Positions 22,503-33,602 of a stretch of 64,000 nucleotides of DNA are shown piece after piece. Each line of letters starts with the position of its first letter. The stretch's first letter is position 1. Both the position numbers and the translations under genes were made by a program. The DNA is from Serripes groenlandicus (taxonomy: Eukaryota > Mollusca > Bivalvia > Cardiida > Cardiidae). Location of the stretch: assembly GCA_031761405.1 (NCBI GenBank), contig JASEVX010000003.1, positions 68,611,044 to 68,675,043 on the forward strand. Direction: 5' to 3'. The notes beneath the pieces were generated by a model. It did not search any database, was not told the origin of the DNA, and worked only from the letters and a program-made list of their open reading frames with translations.

Positions 22503-22809
22503 ATGCCGAGCCACAGTAGCTCAGTCGGTGACCATGCGGGCGGTCAATCCATGGATTGTAAGTTCGAACCCCAGATCGTCAAACTTTCTTTTCGACGTTT
22601 TTCAAAAGTCACTGTGACAAGAGTTATTCGTCTTACATAAATTGGCTAACAGTATATGTGGAAAAGCAGCCAGCTTGGAAAGTCTGTTGTGTGAAGTACT
22701 GGTATGAAAAAGCCAGGAAATACAAGGGTAGATAAACTGGCAGCCGTGCTATGACTGAAACATTGTTTAAAACGGTGTTAAACCCCAATCAATCAATCGA
22801 TCAATCAAA
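22503..22809 (+). mobile_element. tRNA-headed SINE, full length
   Basis: Head GCCACAGTAGCTCAGTCGGT and AAGTTCGAACCCCAG; body CTTTTCGACG...AATTGGCTAACAGT; tail AATCAATCAATCGATCAATC. The head is decayed, so it is not a functional tRNA. Confidence 0.87.
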
Positions 22810-22859
22810 AAGTAGCGGTAAACAAGGGAATCCTATTTCAGATTTATTTGACTTTAACA

Positions 22860-23215
22860 CCGTTTTCAAAAGGGGTTTACCCAGTTATACCACGGCGGTT
22901 GCACTATGTGCAGTCTGATTTTAGTCTACACTGTTCGCATCTTGTTATAAATAATTTACAAAATGGTTGTAGGAATATATCAAAATTTTAATGATAACGA
23001 ATTCGTTTTCGTTTTATCAATCAGGATGAGGTTTAGATATGTGCAGATATTATTAATAGTATTAACCGACCCGCATCTGGAGAAATGGTGTTATCATAAT
23101 ATATAAACATCACACCAAATAGAATGGGAATTAAACCGGTCACTGCCGAATTTCACAAAGTTTACATTTCCCATGTTGGGCCACTCCGTTTTTCGTCCAA
23201 CAGGAAATTTGGTAA
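22860..23215. other. Stretch without recognised gene
   Basis: Begins with a short SINE-like scrap (TTTAACACCGTTTTCAAAAG). Otherwise no gene or named repeat is seen. Confidence 0.35.
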
Positions 23216-23219
23216 AATT

Positions 23220-23308
23220 TAATGTTTAAATGGCAAACAATGCAGATTTCAGGAGAGACAGCTCGTTACGAGCTGTCTCTCTTGATTCTACATTGTTTGC
23301 AAAAGCCT
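23220..23308. repeat. Family B palindromic core
   Basis: Near-perfect hairpin: GCAAACAATGCAGATTTCAG and TTGATTCTACATTGTTTGC arms around GAGACAGCTCGTTACGAGCT. The outer parts of the MITE are lost. Confidence 0.8.
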
Positions 23309-23513
23309 TTAACCCTTTCCCACTTGCAGACGCAATCCGACGCATTTTGCAGCAGCCGAATTTTGAGTATGATGAGCAATTTCTCCTTTGGTCACAATGT
23401 TTTCAACTTAATTTAACAATTAAGTTTTCTTTTATTGAGATTTCTTCAGGCTTTTGTCACTATGTTTTCAAAGTCGTCTGCTGCAGATTGGTTGTATGTG
23501 AGAAAGGGTTAAT
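23308..23513 (+). mobile_element. Family A MITE next to family B core
   Basis: TTTAACCCTTTCCCACTTGC to GTGAGAAAGGGTTAA with CGTCTGCTGCAG. The two families sit edge to edge. Confidence 0.8.
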
Positions 23514-23854
23514 TTTCTTTGGCAGCAAAAGGGCTAAATCATTAAGGTTTACTCCTAATGTTCCGTCATAAGTATAATTTTATGGTTCTTCTTAACGTAA
23601 GCCGATCTTGATTACTTTTATGAGAGTGGGCGTATTCATAAGATTTCCCGAGTCTTGTCAGCTTGTATGTACAAAAAGACCCCTTTCTAGTTGACGCGAT
23701 TCCAATATTCTGATATTAAATTCCACATACTTGGGTTATATAAGTCGTTAATTAATATTGCCTAGTCATCGTCGTCGATTGAGAAAAGGGTAACAGGGTA
23801 ACGCTGTACGCAACGTCGATGCATGATGTTGGAAGTTCAATGGAAGTTTAACAA
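23514..23854. other. Stretch without recognised gene
   Basis: No exon-like frame and no recognised repeat. Confidence 0.35.
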
Positions 23855-24065
23855 CATGATTAGGGGTTTCCAGCCGTTTTCAACTTTATAATTGATATAT
23901 CAGTGCGACAGATCACGTATTCATGATCCCTGGGTAAACAAACCAGTACTAGGTAATTTGCCTTGTCCAAGGGCACTCCATTATGACCCCCGCGACTTGG
24001 GATCGAACTCGGGACGGTCGGTTACAAATCCCCGTCGCTATCCACTCGGTCACGGCCGATTCCCC
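23855..24065 (-). mobile_element. Second SINE type, reverse
   Basis: Contains GGGGTTTCCAGCCGTTTTCA, ATGATCCCTGGGTAAACAAA, GGGATCGAACTCGGG and a reversed head CCACTCGGTCACGGCCG. No clear target duplication. Confidence 0.75.
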
Positions 24066-24126
24066 ATCGCATCTTTATGATGAATAGTACAGGCCACTTG
24101 AAACATAGTTTGTGTGTGGTTTTTTT

Positions 24127-24148
24127 GGGGGGGGGGGGGGGGGGGGGG
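24127..24148. repeat. Poly-G run of 22
   Basis: Twenty-two consecutive G bases following T6. Its length in the assembly should be treated with caution. Confidence 0.97.
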
Positions 24149-24350
24149 TGTAGTCTAGTGGTTAATACATTGGAGGTCAAGTACTGGTTCTTTCCAGGAA
24201 CAAATAACCTCGCGTGTATCAGTGCTATACACCAGGCACGTAAAAGAACCGAGGGTATCGCACCCGGACTCCCTTGTATCTAACTTTGTCTGCTTGCCAA
24301 ATAGTTAATTCTGCACGTCGTGGGTGAATATAAACAAACAAACAAACACA
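24149..24350 (+). mobile_element. Third SINE-like repeat with (CAAA)n tail
   Basis: TGTAGTCTAGTGGTTAATAC resembles a tRNA A-box region. It is followed by GTGCTATACACCAGGCACGT and CGTGGGTGAATATAAACAAA, with the tail CAAACAAACAAACA. I have seen this repeat style in mollusc sequence; the class is inference. Confidence 0.6.
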
Positions 24351-25334
24351 TTTGAAACATGTCGCTGTTACGCATGCCAAAGTTGAAACATTCCAGACCT
24401 GGTAGATTTTCTTATTCCATAACTTAATTCTTGATGTTAAACATATTCGAAATGTAGAACAATCTGGATGCATTTAGATCCATTTGTTTTCAGAATATTA
24501 TTCGTTCGTCAGTACATGTACAAACATATCCCTTAAAGTTCATTTAGGTGCCAAACATATCTATAATGTATAGATAACAAGCAAACTTTACCTACCTTCG
24601 CTTTTTGTTATAGCAGATCCTCCTTCAATGTTTTAAACTATAACAAAAGATGGAAATTATTCTTCATACGTTTAATGAATCATCTTGTATTTTTCTATAT
24701 TCGACAATGACATGGCCTGTGTAGAAAATGGCGGTGATTATGTTGTTAAGGGGGGGGTGTCCATTTACATACCGTGAAAGTGAAACAATATAATTTGAAA
24801 TAAAGACAATGGTATAAGAACAATGAGAATAAAAAGTCTTAATATCCATTGGTTTTTGACGAAAAAAGTTTTTTACGCAAAAACGGAAATTGTAGAAAAT
24901 TATATTTTATATAAAGTATAATAAATATTCGATGCATATCTAAATAGAATCGTAAATATGGTAACTTTAATTTATTTGATTATTCAGTGAACTTCATTTT
25001 CATGACTTCGTGTAATCAGTAATCTCGTTTATTTACATAACCATTAAAGATCTGCTATTGTCTTAAAGGTTTGTTGTTAGTTTCTTTGAAATATGAAACT
25101 GTTCTTCCATTTTGAAATTATTTTGATAGGACTGGCAGCGAAAGGTTCTGGATCTAGGGCAGGTAACGATGTGCACTAACATTATTTCATAGTTACATTT
25201 ATAAATCTTTAACACCTATCTCTGTCTATAATTTGTTTCATTAAATTTGATAACTTTCATATCATTGTCTTTATGTCATCGTGTTTTAATTTACGATATA
25301 TACGTTTTTCATTCTTGAATAAGGATATTCGTTC
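24351..25334. other. Stretch without recognised gene
   Basis: AT-rich, no recognised repeat or coding exon. A short G run lies at about 24750. Confidence 0.4.
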
Positions 25335-25345
25335 TTTCAAATGAT

Positions 25346-25516
25346 TTTATTTTTTTATTGGGGTTTTACGCCGCTTTCAACATTATTTCAGTTATATCAC
25401 GGCGACAGTTCACTTATTCATGATCCCTGGGAAAACAAACCAGTACTAGGCTAGAAAATGTGTCTTGCCCAAGGGCACTCCACCATGACCGTAGTGCCGC
25501 GACTAGGGATCGAACC
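25346..25516 (-). mobile_element. Second SINE type, reverse, with target duplication
   Basis: ATTGGGGTTTTACGCCGCTT to GACTAGGGATCGAACC, head-truncated. Perfect 11-bp duplications TTTCAAATGAT lie at 25335-25345 and 25517-25527. Confidence 0.9.
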
Positions 25517-25630
25517 TTTCAAATGATGATACAGCTACAGCACTTTAATTTGTTAAACTTATAAAACGCGAATAGAATCAGCCCAAACTACCCTGCATAC
25601 CAAGGGTGTAGATTGGCAATACTCAATGTG

Positions 25631-25852
25631 AAGGCCGTCTCGTGAGAAAATCAACATTGTGGACTCTGCGTAAAGTATCGACCCGGATCAGCCTAAGCCA
25701 CACAGGCGTACCCGGATATACACTTTTCGTCTCCTGTGGATTTTCTGTTTCAGAAATCGCTACTCTATCTATCCACCCTTATACGGAATGTGTCGGCCGG
25801 ATCAGTCTGCGCGGATAGCGCAGGCTGATCCGGTCGATACATTACGCAGATG
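25631..25852 (+). mobile_element. Family C MITE, right end missing
   Basis: AAGGCCGTCTCGTGAGAAAA at left; the copy stops after CGATACATTACGCAGA and lacks the right terminal repeat. It is joined to a fragment of another repeat. Confidence 0.8.
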
Positions 25853-25945
25853 TGTATCGCTGCAGCTGCATTTTGGGGCATTTTTAGACAAAAATGTGTA
25901 GGCACGTGCCTACAGTGCTTAAAGGGAGCTACGCCCCTGCATACT
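25853..25945. repeat. Fragment ending AGCTACGCCCCTG
   Basis: The end resembles that of the MITE at 10798-10938. It contains a palindrome, GTAGGCACGTGCCTAC. Confidence 0.45.
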
Positions 25946-26287
25946 GTTTATGTCAACTGATCTTAGTCTATAGAAGCCATGCGTATAGTTACGGATAAAA
26001 CGTGCGTTTAAACATGTTCTATATTATGTACTGTTTAGTGCAGCTATTTTTGCGTGTTTTACTTTTCACTCTTGGAAAATAATAACAATTAGTAATTTGT
26101 CCATTGGCCAAACAATACAACTCCTCTCTGTTTCATTATGTCCTTTGATTTGCCTAGGTTTTCTGTCAGATGTTTTAATTTGAATGAGTCTGAAACGCCT
26201 ATATATCAGCACTGTTGAGAACATTAAACTGCGTTAAGCAAACATAATTTGATGCATCACTTTATTAGGGTGTCAGAACATATTTGA

Positions 26288-26517
26288 TTAATCCTTTCCC
26301 TCATACAGACGCTTTTTGACGCCTCTGCAGCAGACGGTCTTTTGAAAGCATAGTGACAAAAGAAGAAATTGCTCAAAATGAGCAATTTCTCCTTTTGCCA
26401 CAATGTTTTCCACTTTTCGTCATAGGTTATGCATTTAATTATAGAGATTTTTTATTTTTTGACAACAAAAATTCAAAGTCGTCTGTTGCAGTATCGTCGT
26501 ATAAGGAAAAGGGTTAA
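26288..26517 (+). mobile_element. Family A MITE, full length
   Basis: TTAATCCTTTCCCTCATACA to AAGGAAAAGGGTTAA with the hairpin GCTCAAAATGAGC. Confidence 0.88.
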
Positions 26518-26621
26518 ATAATATGTACAGACCAGTTCCTGAAGGATATCCTGTAATAAGAGTGTGGTCTATGTACAGAGCAGTCACCGTTTTGCATTCA
26601 CCAGTGACAGTCCGATATTAC

Positions 26622-27205
26622 ATTCTCATATACAACAAATCTGCAGCAGACGACTTTTAACACAATAAGTCAAAAATATAGAAACTCTCTATAAATGAAA
26701 GATCAATTATTAAATAAAGTTGAAAACATTGGGAATAAAAGGAGAAATTGCTCATTGTGAGCAACGTCTTTTTTTGCCTAAATGTTTTTAAAAGTCGTCT
26801 GCTGCAGATGCGTCTTCAAACGTCTGTATGTTGGTAAAGGTTGGTATATCATATTCAATCTACAGCAGACACATTTGGAAACATATACATGCACACGTAA
26901 AATATCTCTATAAATGAAAGAATCGTTATTGAAACGAGTTGAAACTTTATCCACAATGTTTTCAAAAGTCGTCTGCTGCAGAGTCGTCAGATAGCCTCTG
27001 TATGTGAGTTACGGTTAATATAAAGAATTATATTCAGTCTACAGCAGACACATTTGGAAACATCTACGCGAAAACTACGCGAAAACGTGGACTATCTCTT
27101 TTAATTAAAGAAGCATTATTGATTAGAGTTAAAACTGTAGCCACAATGTTTTCAACAGTTCTCTAGTGGAGATGCGTCAAAATGCGTCTGTACGTGGGAA
27201 CGCAC
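26622..27205 (+). repeat. Three degenerate family A-like units in a row
   Basis: Blocks at about 26622-26843, 26846-27015 and 27020-27205 each show a (T/C)ACAGCAGACNCATTT or GCAGCAGACGACTTTT start, AAATGAAAGA, TTTTCAAAAGTCGTCTGCTG and a TATGTGGG-like end. Each is more diverged than the full-length copies. They form a local head-to-tail cluster. Confidence 0.6.
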
Positions 27206-27210
27206 GAACT

Positions 27211-27404
27211 CATGGGAGTGTACTTGTGGGGTTATTTCCTTTGATGTTTACTTGTGGGGTGCACCCCACAAGTATGCAATTCATTCCGTAATTAACCCCC
27301 TTTTACGGAATGAATAACATTAATATGCAAATGAGATACCTGTTATAAAAAATAAAAAATAACTATTTTGTGGGCTTCACAAACCACACAAGTACTCTCT
27401 CATG
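27211..27404. mobile_element. Palindromic MITE (CATGGGAGTGTACTTGTG ends)
   Basis: CATGGGAGTGTACTTGTGGG on the left faces CACAAGTACTCTCTCATG on the right. Inside are two further palindromes, ACTTGTGGGGTGCACCCCAC and an ATTCATTCCGTAA / TTACGGAATGAAT pair. Confidence 0.7.
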
Positions 27405-27820
27405 CGGACGTGTAAACTATTCAGTTAAGAGACTATTGTAAGGAACTAAATCGGAGATAAACCGACATTTCAGGATAAAAGTAATGGCCTATATGTAGCG
27501 AAGGGCGAGTGTAACATTGATTTAAGAAGAGAACTTATAGTGCCAAGAGAGTGAGATGTCGAATTGTGAACTGTCGAACATGTAAGGCGAAAATGAACCT
27601 TATGGCATCTGCGAACACTGAAGGTTAATCAACACAGTCTCATACCCATATATTCAATGCCCATATATAAATCTAACGAATATCTAGAATTGTTGCTCCA
27701 TATATTTCACTTTCATACCCATTAATTCGATGCCAGAACATACCAAACCAAACAGACCAAACAAGACTGCCTTTCTTCTGACGCTGCTCAAATGTAGATG
27801 ATTCACGTATAATTTAACCT
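27405..27820. other. Stretch without recognised gene
   Basis: No exon-like frame and no named repeat seen. Confidence 0.35.
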
Positions 27821-28051
27821 TTAACCCTTTCCCTCATATAGACGCTTTCTGACGCCTCTGCTGCAGACGTCTTTTTGAAAACATAGTGACAAAAGAAGAA
27901 ATTGCTCAAAACGAGCAATTTCTCCTTTTGACACAATGTTTTCCACTTTTAGTCATAGGTTATCCATTTAATGAAAGAGATTTTCTATTTTTTTAACAAA
28001 ATACATTCAAAGTCGTCTGCTGCAGAATTGTCGTATGAGGGAAAGGGTTAA
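27821..28051 (+). mobile_element. Family A MITE, full length
   Basis: TTAACCCTTTCCCTCATATA to TATGAGGGAAAGGGTTAA with an intact hairpin GCTCAAAACGAGC; nearly identical to 1114-1344. Confidence 0.92.
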
Positions 28052-28317
28052 ATGAGCAATATGTGAAACTTTGTCACCATCGAATCTATGAGTCAAAATG
28101 TGAATGAAATTGCACGCAATTCACAAGTGAGCACATAGGCCCGTACACACAGTTTAGAATGGGCGGCGTTAACCATGAATGAAATGGAAACTTTTTATCA
28201 TTTCCAATACTACAGATTTATCACCGATACAATAAGACACAGTACTTGGTCAAAAACAAACATTCCATTGTAACACGATGCGACCGTAACGCAGATTGGA
28301 CACAAGATATTATTAAC

Positions 28318-28548
28318 AGTTAACTTTTCCCCATAAACAGACGCATTATAACGATTCTGCAGCCGAAGACGTTTAAAAACGTTGTGACAAAAGGAGAAAT
28401 TGCTCATATTGAGCAATTTATCCTCTTGTCACAATGTTTTCAACTTCTTTCAGTTTGTATTCCTTCATATATAGAGGGTTGCCATGTTTTTAGCTATGTG
28501 TTAACAAAGTCGTTTGTTGCTGATTTGTTTGATGTGGGACAGGGTTAA
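28318..28548 (+). mobile_element. Family A MITE, diverged
   Basis: TTAACTTTTCCCCATAAACA to GTGGGACAGGGTTAA with the hairpin GCTCATATTGAGC. Confidence 0.8.
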
Positions 28549-29465
28549 TTGAATGTCCTCAGTGTAACGCTTCGAACCCTTTTAGGGTCGAAGTTACGTT
28601 CACCAATCTTACGGTAGGATTCGGTTGAAACTTTGGCCGAACTTTGAAAGAAAGAAATCCATTTATTATAAATCAAACAACGTTCTTTGGTTAAAAAGAT
28701 AGGTCCTGTGCGTTTGTTTCAAACTGGTCATGCTTATACAAGTATACAGTACACTGTTGAAAAAAACACTATTAAGCTAACGAAACACAATTTTGTCTCA
28801 AAACTTTAAAAGTGCAAAGGAGCATATATGTCCAGTCTAAATAGGATTCGAACCTGTGGCACGGTGGAATAAACGTCTACTGTAATATGTAGGGAACCGT
28901 TTATTGTACAATAGATACATGAAAAAGGCAATTGAGCAGAAAGATAAACGATAAGATATAATTGTTTTCAAAATATCAATGACAACAATACTAGCTCACC
29001 ATTTACCACTACATAGTAATTCGTTTTTCTTGGTCCAAGAATTAAGAAAATTCATATCAAAATAGTACATAATTGATATAAAAAGTGTACAAGTACATGT
29101 ATACATGTATATAGTACACAATTAATATAAACATTGTACAATTACATTCATACCCATCCACATTCTAATGTCGCATATAGGAAAGACATAGATTATTTAA
29201 CATTGAAAAACTATATGCAAACTTCAAACATTGGTCAATGATTGCACTTTTAGCATATTCAAAATGTTCAGGAAATAGCAAGGAAAACGTACATTTCACG
29301 ATTAAATTGATAATATTTCACAGTTTGCCTAACAATTTGTATAGGGCTGACCAAAATAGTTCATCTGTACCCTGATGAATACGTAACAAGGTCATTTTAC
29401 AATAGATTTCTATGTAAATTGACCATTTATAAGCATGCGAAAGTTCATCTTACACGGGCACTACT
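28549..29465. other. Upstream flank of gene C
   Basis: No gene or named repeat seen. Two related TACATGTATA-rich blocks near 29095-29140. The 5' exon and promoter of gene C may lie here, but no motif places them. Confidence 0.35.
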
Positions 29466-29469
29466 GGCA

Positions 29470-29655
29470 ATTAGCTATTTCAGTGCCGAATTACCAAAAG
29501 TAGACTTTTCCATGTTCAAAATCGGCCGATTTCAATTTTCAACAATGAGTCAAACAATGGTGAGTTCAGGTGTGACAGCTCGTTACGAGCTGACTCTTCT
29601 GAATCTGTATTGTTTTGCTGAAACCTAAATATTGCCATTGGCGCTGGAAGAGTAA
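29470..29655 (+). mobile_element. Family B MITE just upstream of gene C coding exon 1
   Basis: TATTTCAGTGCCGAATTACC, CATGTTCAAAATCGGCCGAT and a hairpin around GACAGCTCGTTACGAGCTGA, ending CCATTGGCGCTGGAAGAGTA. It ends about 23 bases before the acceptor of the first coding exon. Confidence 0.8.
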
Positions 29656-29696
29656 AAAAAAACTTTTTGTATTTTCAGTAATATTTACACGCTGTC

Positions 29697-32600
29697 ATGG
29701 ATCGAGGTATAGGTAACGTGAATGAGGATTTCCTCACGTGTGCTATATGTAAGGACGATTATACCGATCCGAGAGGGCTACCGTGTCTACACGCATTCTG
29801 CAAGAAATGCATTTCAGAACACATCCTTAAAGCAACTAAAGGTCAAAGAGCGCCTACGGTATTTGACTGTCCAACATGCAAGCGTTCGGTGGATGCTCCA
29901 GATCCACACCAACCGGCTATGGCGTGGGCGGAAATGCTTCCGAGAAGTCATTTGATCAATAGCTTGTTGGACAGCGTACGGCTCAGAAATGACGTCAGTA
30001 AATGTGACCCCTGCTTCCGGCGGAAGGACAAGGTCATTGCCGCGAAATGGTGTAAAGAATGTGCCGAGGCCCTTTGTGAGCAGTGCGTGTCTTTCCACAA
30101 GTCTCTGAAGTATTCCCAGAATCACACTCTGCTCGAGTTCGAGGAACTACGCCAACAACCCATCAAAAACACTCTGCCACGCCCGCCCTGCCCGACCCAC
30201 GAAAATACAACCCTCGGGTTCTTCTGCGAGGATCATCAGAAAGTGTGTTGTTCATCTTGCATCACCGTCGATCATAGGAAATGTTCACACGTGACTACGA
30301 GTGTGGATGCAGCGGCTAGATATAGAAATGAGGTCGATGCACTGACAGAAAAATTACGACATCAAAATGGATGGTCCGCCAGAATAATGGAGAATCGTCA
30401 ACATAGTATGAAGCTCCTCAGTGACGCAGAAACCCAGCTGAAAAATCAAATAGTCGGGATTAGGCAGCAGATGGAAGAACTCCTAAGAATGGAAGAAAAG
30501 AAGATGCTAGAAGAGTTGAAATTGTTGAAGGGAAACGAGAGGCAAGCCTACGAGAAAGATATCACGAAATGCGAAGAAATGATGTGCACGACAAGCAACG
30601 CCCTGAACATACTGAAAACATCCACCCAACACGGGACTGACTCGGATATACTCATGTCGGTGAACAGCGTCAAGAAGGAAGCGAGAATCTGCGAGAAAGA
30701 GCTCGCCGAAATGTCGAAGAATCTAAGCGACATTCTCTTGATATTTACACCCGACCGGATGCTTTCTCAGGTTCTTGGTACTCTAACCGAGGTAGGTAAG
30801 ATCTCCTACAGCAGAACGAACGTACATGTTCAGCCACCGTATAATATAAACGTACATAACATCTCGACGATTGAATCCGTCAGCCCTCTCTCAGAGAGAG
30901 CAACGCCTGATTCGCCGCAGTTGATCGAAAAGCAGAGAAAGATTGTAGACGATACTCCAAGATCATCACGATTATCACACACATCCAGAACCATCTCCAG
31001 ACACTCTAGAACATCTCCTGCTTTGGATACATCACGTAGCTCATTAAACAGATCGAGACGTAGCAATACCTCACGAACATCGAAACTGAATGACACCCCG
31101 AGGTCACAGAAGTTTGAAGATACACCAAGGTCACAGAAGTATGAAGAAACGCCAAGGTCAAAGGCGTCCAAAATGTCGTACATATTTCAAGGCGTTTTTA
31201 ATCTAGAAACAGAGGACGGCTCACACTCGAGGAGTCAAAGCTTGCTGTCTCCAGTGACGCCAATGGGCCGCACCTCACGTCAGCTTGTGGCGTCTCAAAC
31301 TGCCGCTTTAGAATATTTCTTTAAGGTATGTAGCTACATTGATTTAGTTTATGGAACTTTATTATATGTGTATGTTGCCATTATAAATGGTTATCGAGCA
31401 TTTATGAAAACAGATTCAGCTCTATATCAACGGACATTGTCTCATTTCCTGCTAGAAGATGTCTCACAAGGACATTGTTTATAGCTGCTTTTGTAAAATT
31501 TTACCAAGATCTTATCTGTTTGTGTCTGACTCTTTTACACATTATTTGGACTCGTATGAGACGACTAATTGTACGTAACTTTCTTCTGTTATTTAGCTTT
31601 CTTTTCAATTAATTAACCTTTCTCTGAGAAAGTAATATCAATTATCAATAATCAGTATGACACGATATCTGCCTTAACCCTTTTCAACATACAACAAATA
31701 TGCAGCAGACCATGTTGAAAAGATTTGAGCCGTTCCACGAGAAAACCAGCATTATTGACCCTGCGAAAAGTATCGACCAGAATCAGCTTAAGCATGCCGC
31801 GCAGGCTAATCCGAGCAGAAACTGTTCACCTCCTCTGGATTTTCTGTATCAGGAATCATTACTCTATACCCCTATTCCCCTTAGACGGAATGTGTCGGCC
31901 CGGATCAGTCTGCTCGGACTGTCGGTATTCTCGTGGATCGGCTCATTTAAGTGAAATATTGGAAATCTCTATAAATTAAAGTATGATTATTGATGAGTTT
32001 TGAAAATATTCTCGCAAAGGAGAAATTGCACATTATGAGTAATTTCTCCATTTGCCACAATAATTTCAAAAGTCGTCTGTTGTAGATGCGTGCAGGTGGG
32101 AAATGATTAATGTTTTAAATACGGAACTTAGACACTAATATCGTGTTTTGAAGTAATATTATCTAGAAGAATACAATACAGTACTATCATCGAGATAACA
32201 TATAAGATACCATGTACAACGTTTTGGTCAGATACGACGCTGGATTCACGTCGGTTGATTCTAGTTGACACTGTTTATATTGGTTGACAGTGTTTATATT
32301 GATTGACATTGTTTATATTGGTTGACAGTGCTTATATTTGTTGACACAGTTTATATTTGTTGATAGTGTTTATATTGGTTGACAGTGTTTATATTGGTTG
32401 ACACTGTTTATATTGGTTGACATTGTTTGTATTGATTGACATTGTTTATATAGGTTGACACTCTTTATATTGGTTGACAGTGTTTCTATTGGTTGACACT
32501 GTTTATGTTGCATGAAGACCTTTCTCTAGTGAACTTCACATATTATTTTTGACAGGCCAGATCAGCACAGGATCGTGAAAACTGCATTCTTACTGGGGCC

Positions 32601-33569
32601 ACGTACTTAGAGGACGGACGAATTATACTGGTGGATCAAATGTTGAGAAAACTCAAGTTGTTCGACCAGAACTACAAATGGATGGGAGAGAAAGTGTTAC
32701 CGGCGCGTCCCTATGACGTCACTAACGTCAACGAAAACGAAATTGCCGTGACGTTTCCGAGGGAAAAACGAATACAGGTCTTCGCAGGTAATTCTTATCC
32801 ATCTTACTTCGTTACCTACCCTTTTAATATATTACAGACTTACAGTAGACGTTTTTGAAAACTTCTCGGGAAAAATGGAAACTATCTATAAATGAGAGTA
32901 TAAATGAGCCGTCCCGAGAGAAAATCAACAGTGTGGACTCTGTGTAAAGTATCGACCCGTATCAGCCTAAGCATGCCGCGCAGGCTAACCCGTATAGACA
33001 CTTTTCGCCTCCTGTAGATTTTCTGCTTCGTGAATCATTACTCTATACCTCTATCCTCCTGAGACGGAATGGGCCGATACATTACGCTGAGGCCATTATG
33101 TTGGTTTTCTCGCGGAACGGCTCAAATATTAGATAGATTTGATGACATTGTTGCAAATTGATAAACATCATGAAGCAATATCACCTGGTGCAGATGCATC
33201 GAAATACGTCTTCAAGTTGATAAGGGGGTTTAAATCTGATTTGATAGGCCATGCAATAGGAATGAACTTTATCTCGTTATAATATTTCCCATGATCAAGA
33301 CCAGACGTCAAGTATGGTGACCAGTATATAGTTTAAACATATTTTTTTTGCCATATAAATAATACACAAGATGATATACAACCTTCATTATGCATATGAC
33401 AAAAGGGTTAGACTACAAGTTCTAACAACTAAGACTATAAGATCATATACTGTCTTTGAATTAACAAATAGTTAAAGGCAAAACAGATTAAATAAAAAAG
33501 ACAATGTGTTCCGACTTGAGTTGGCAAGACAATTTTTTTGTTATCTTACTTCACTTAATAAGTGGTTGG

Positions 33570-33602
<33 letters not shown>

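Noticed and set aside
31326..31484. Extension of gene C exon 1 to a stop at 31484
   Set aside because: A good donor at 31326 and homology to gene B continuing in the next exon favour splicing; read-through would only arise by intron retention.
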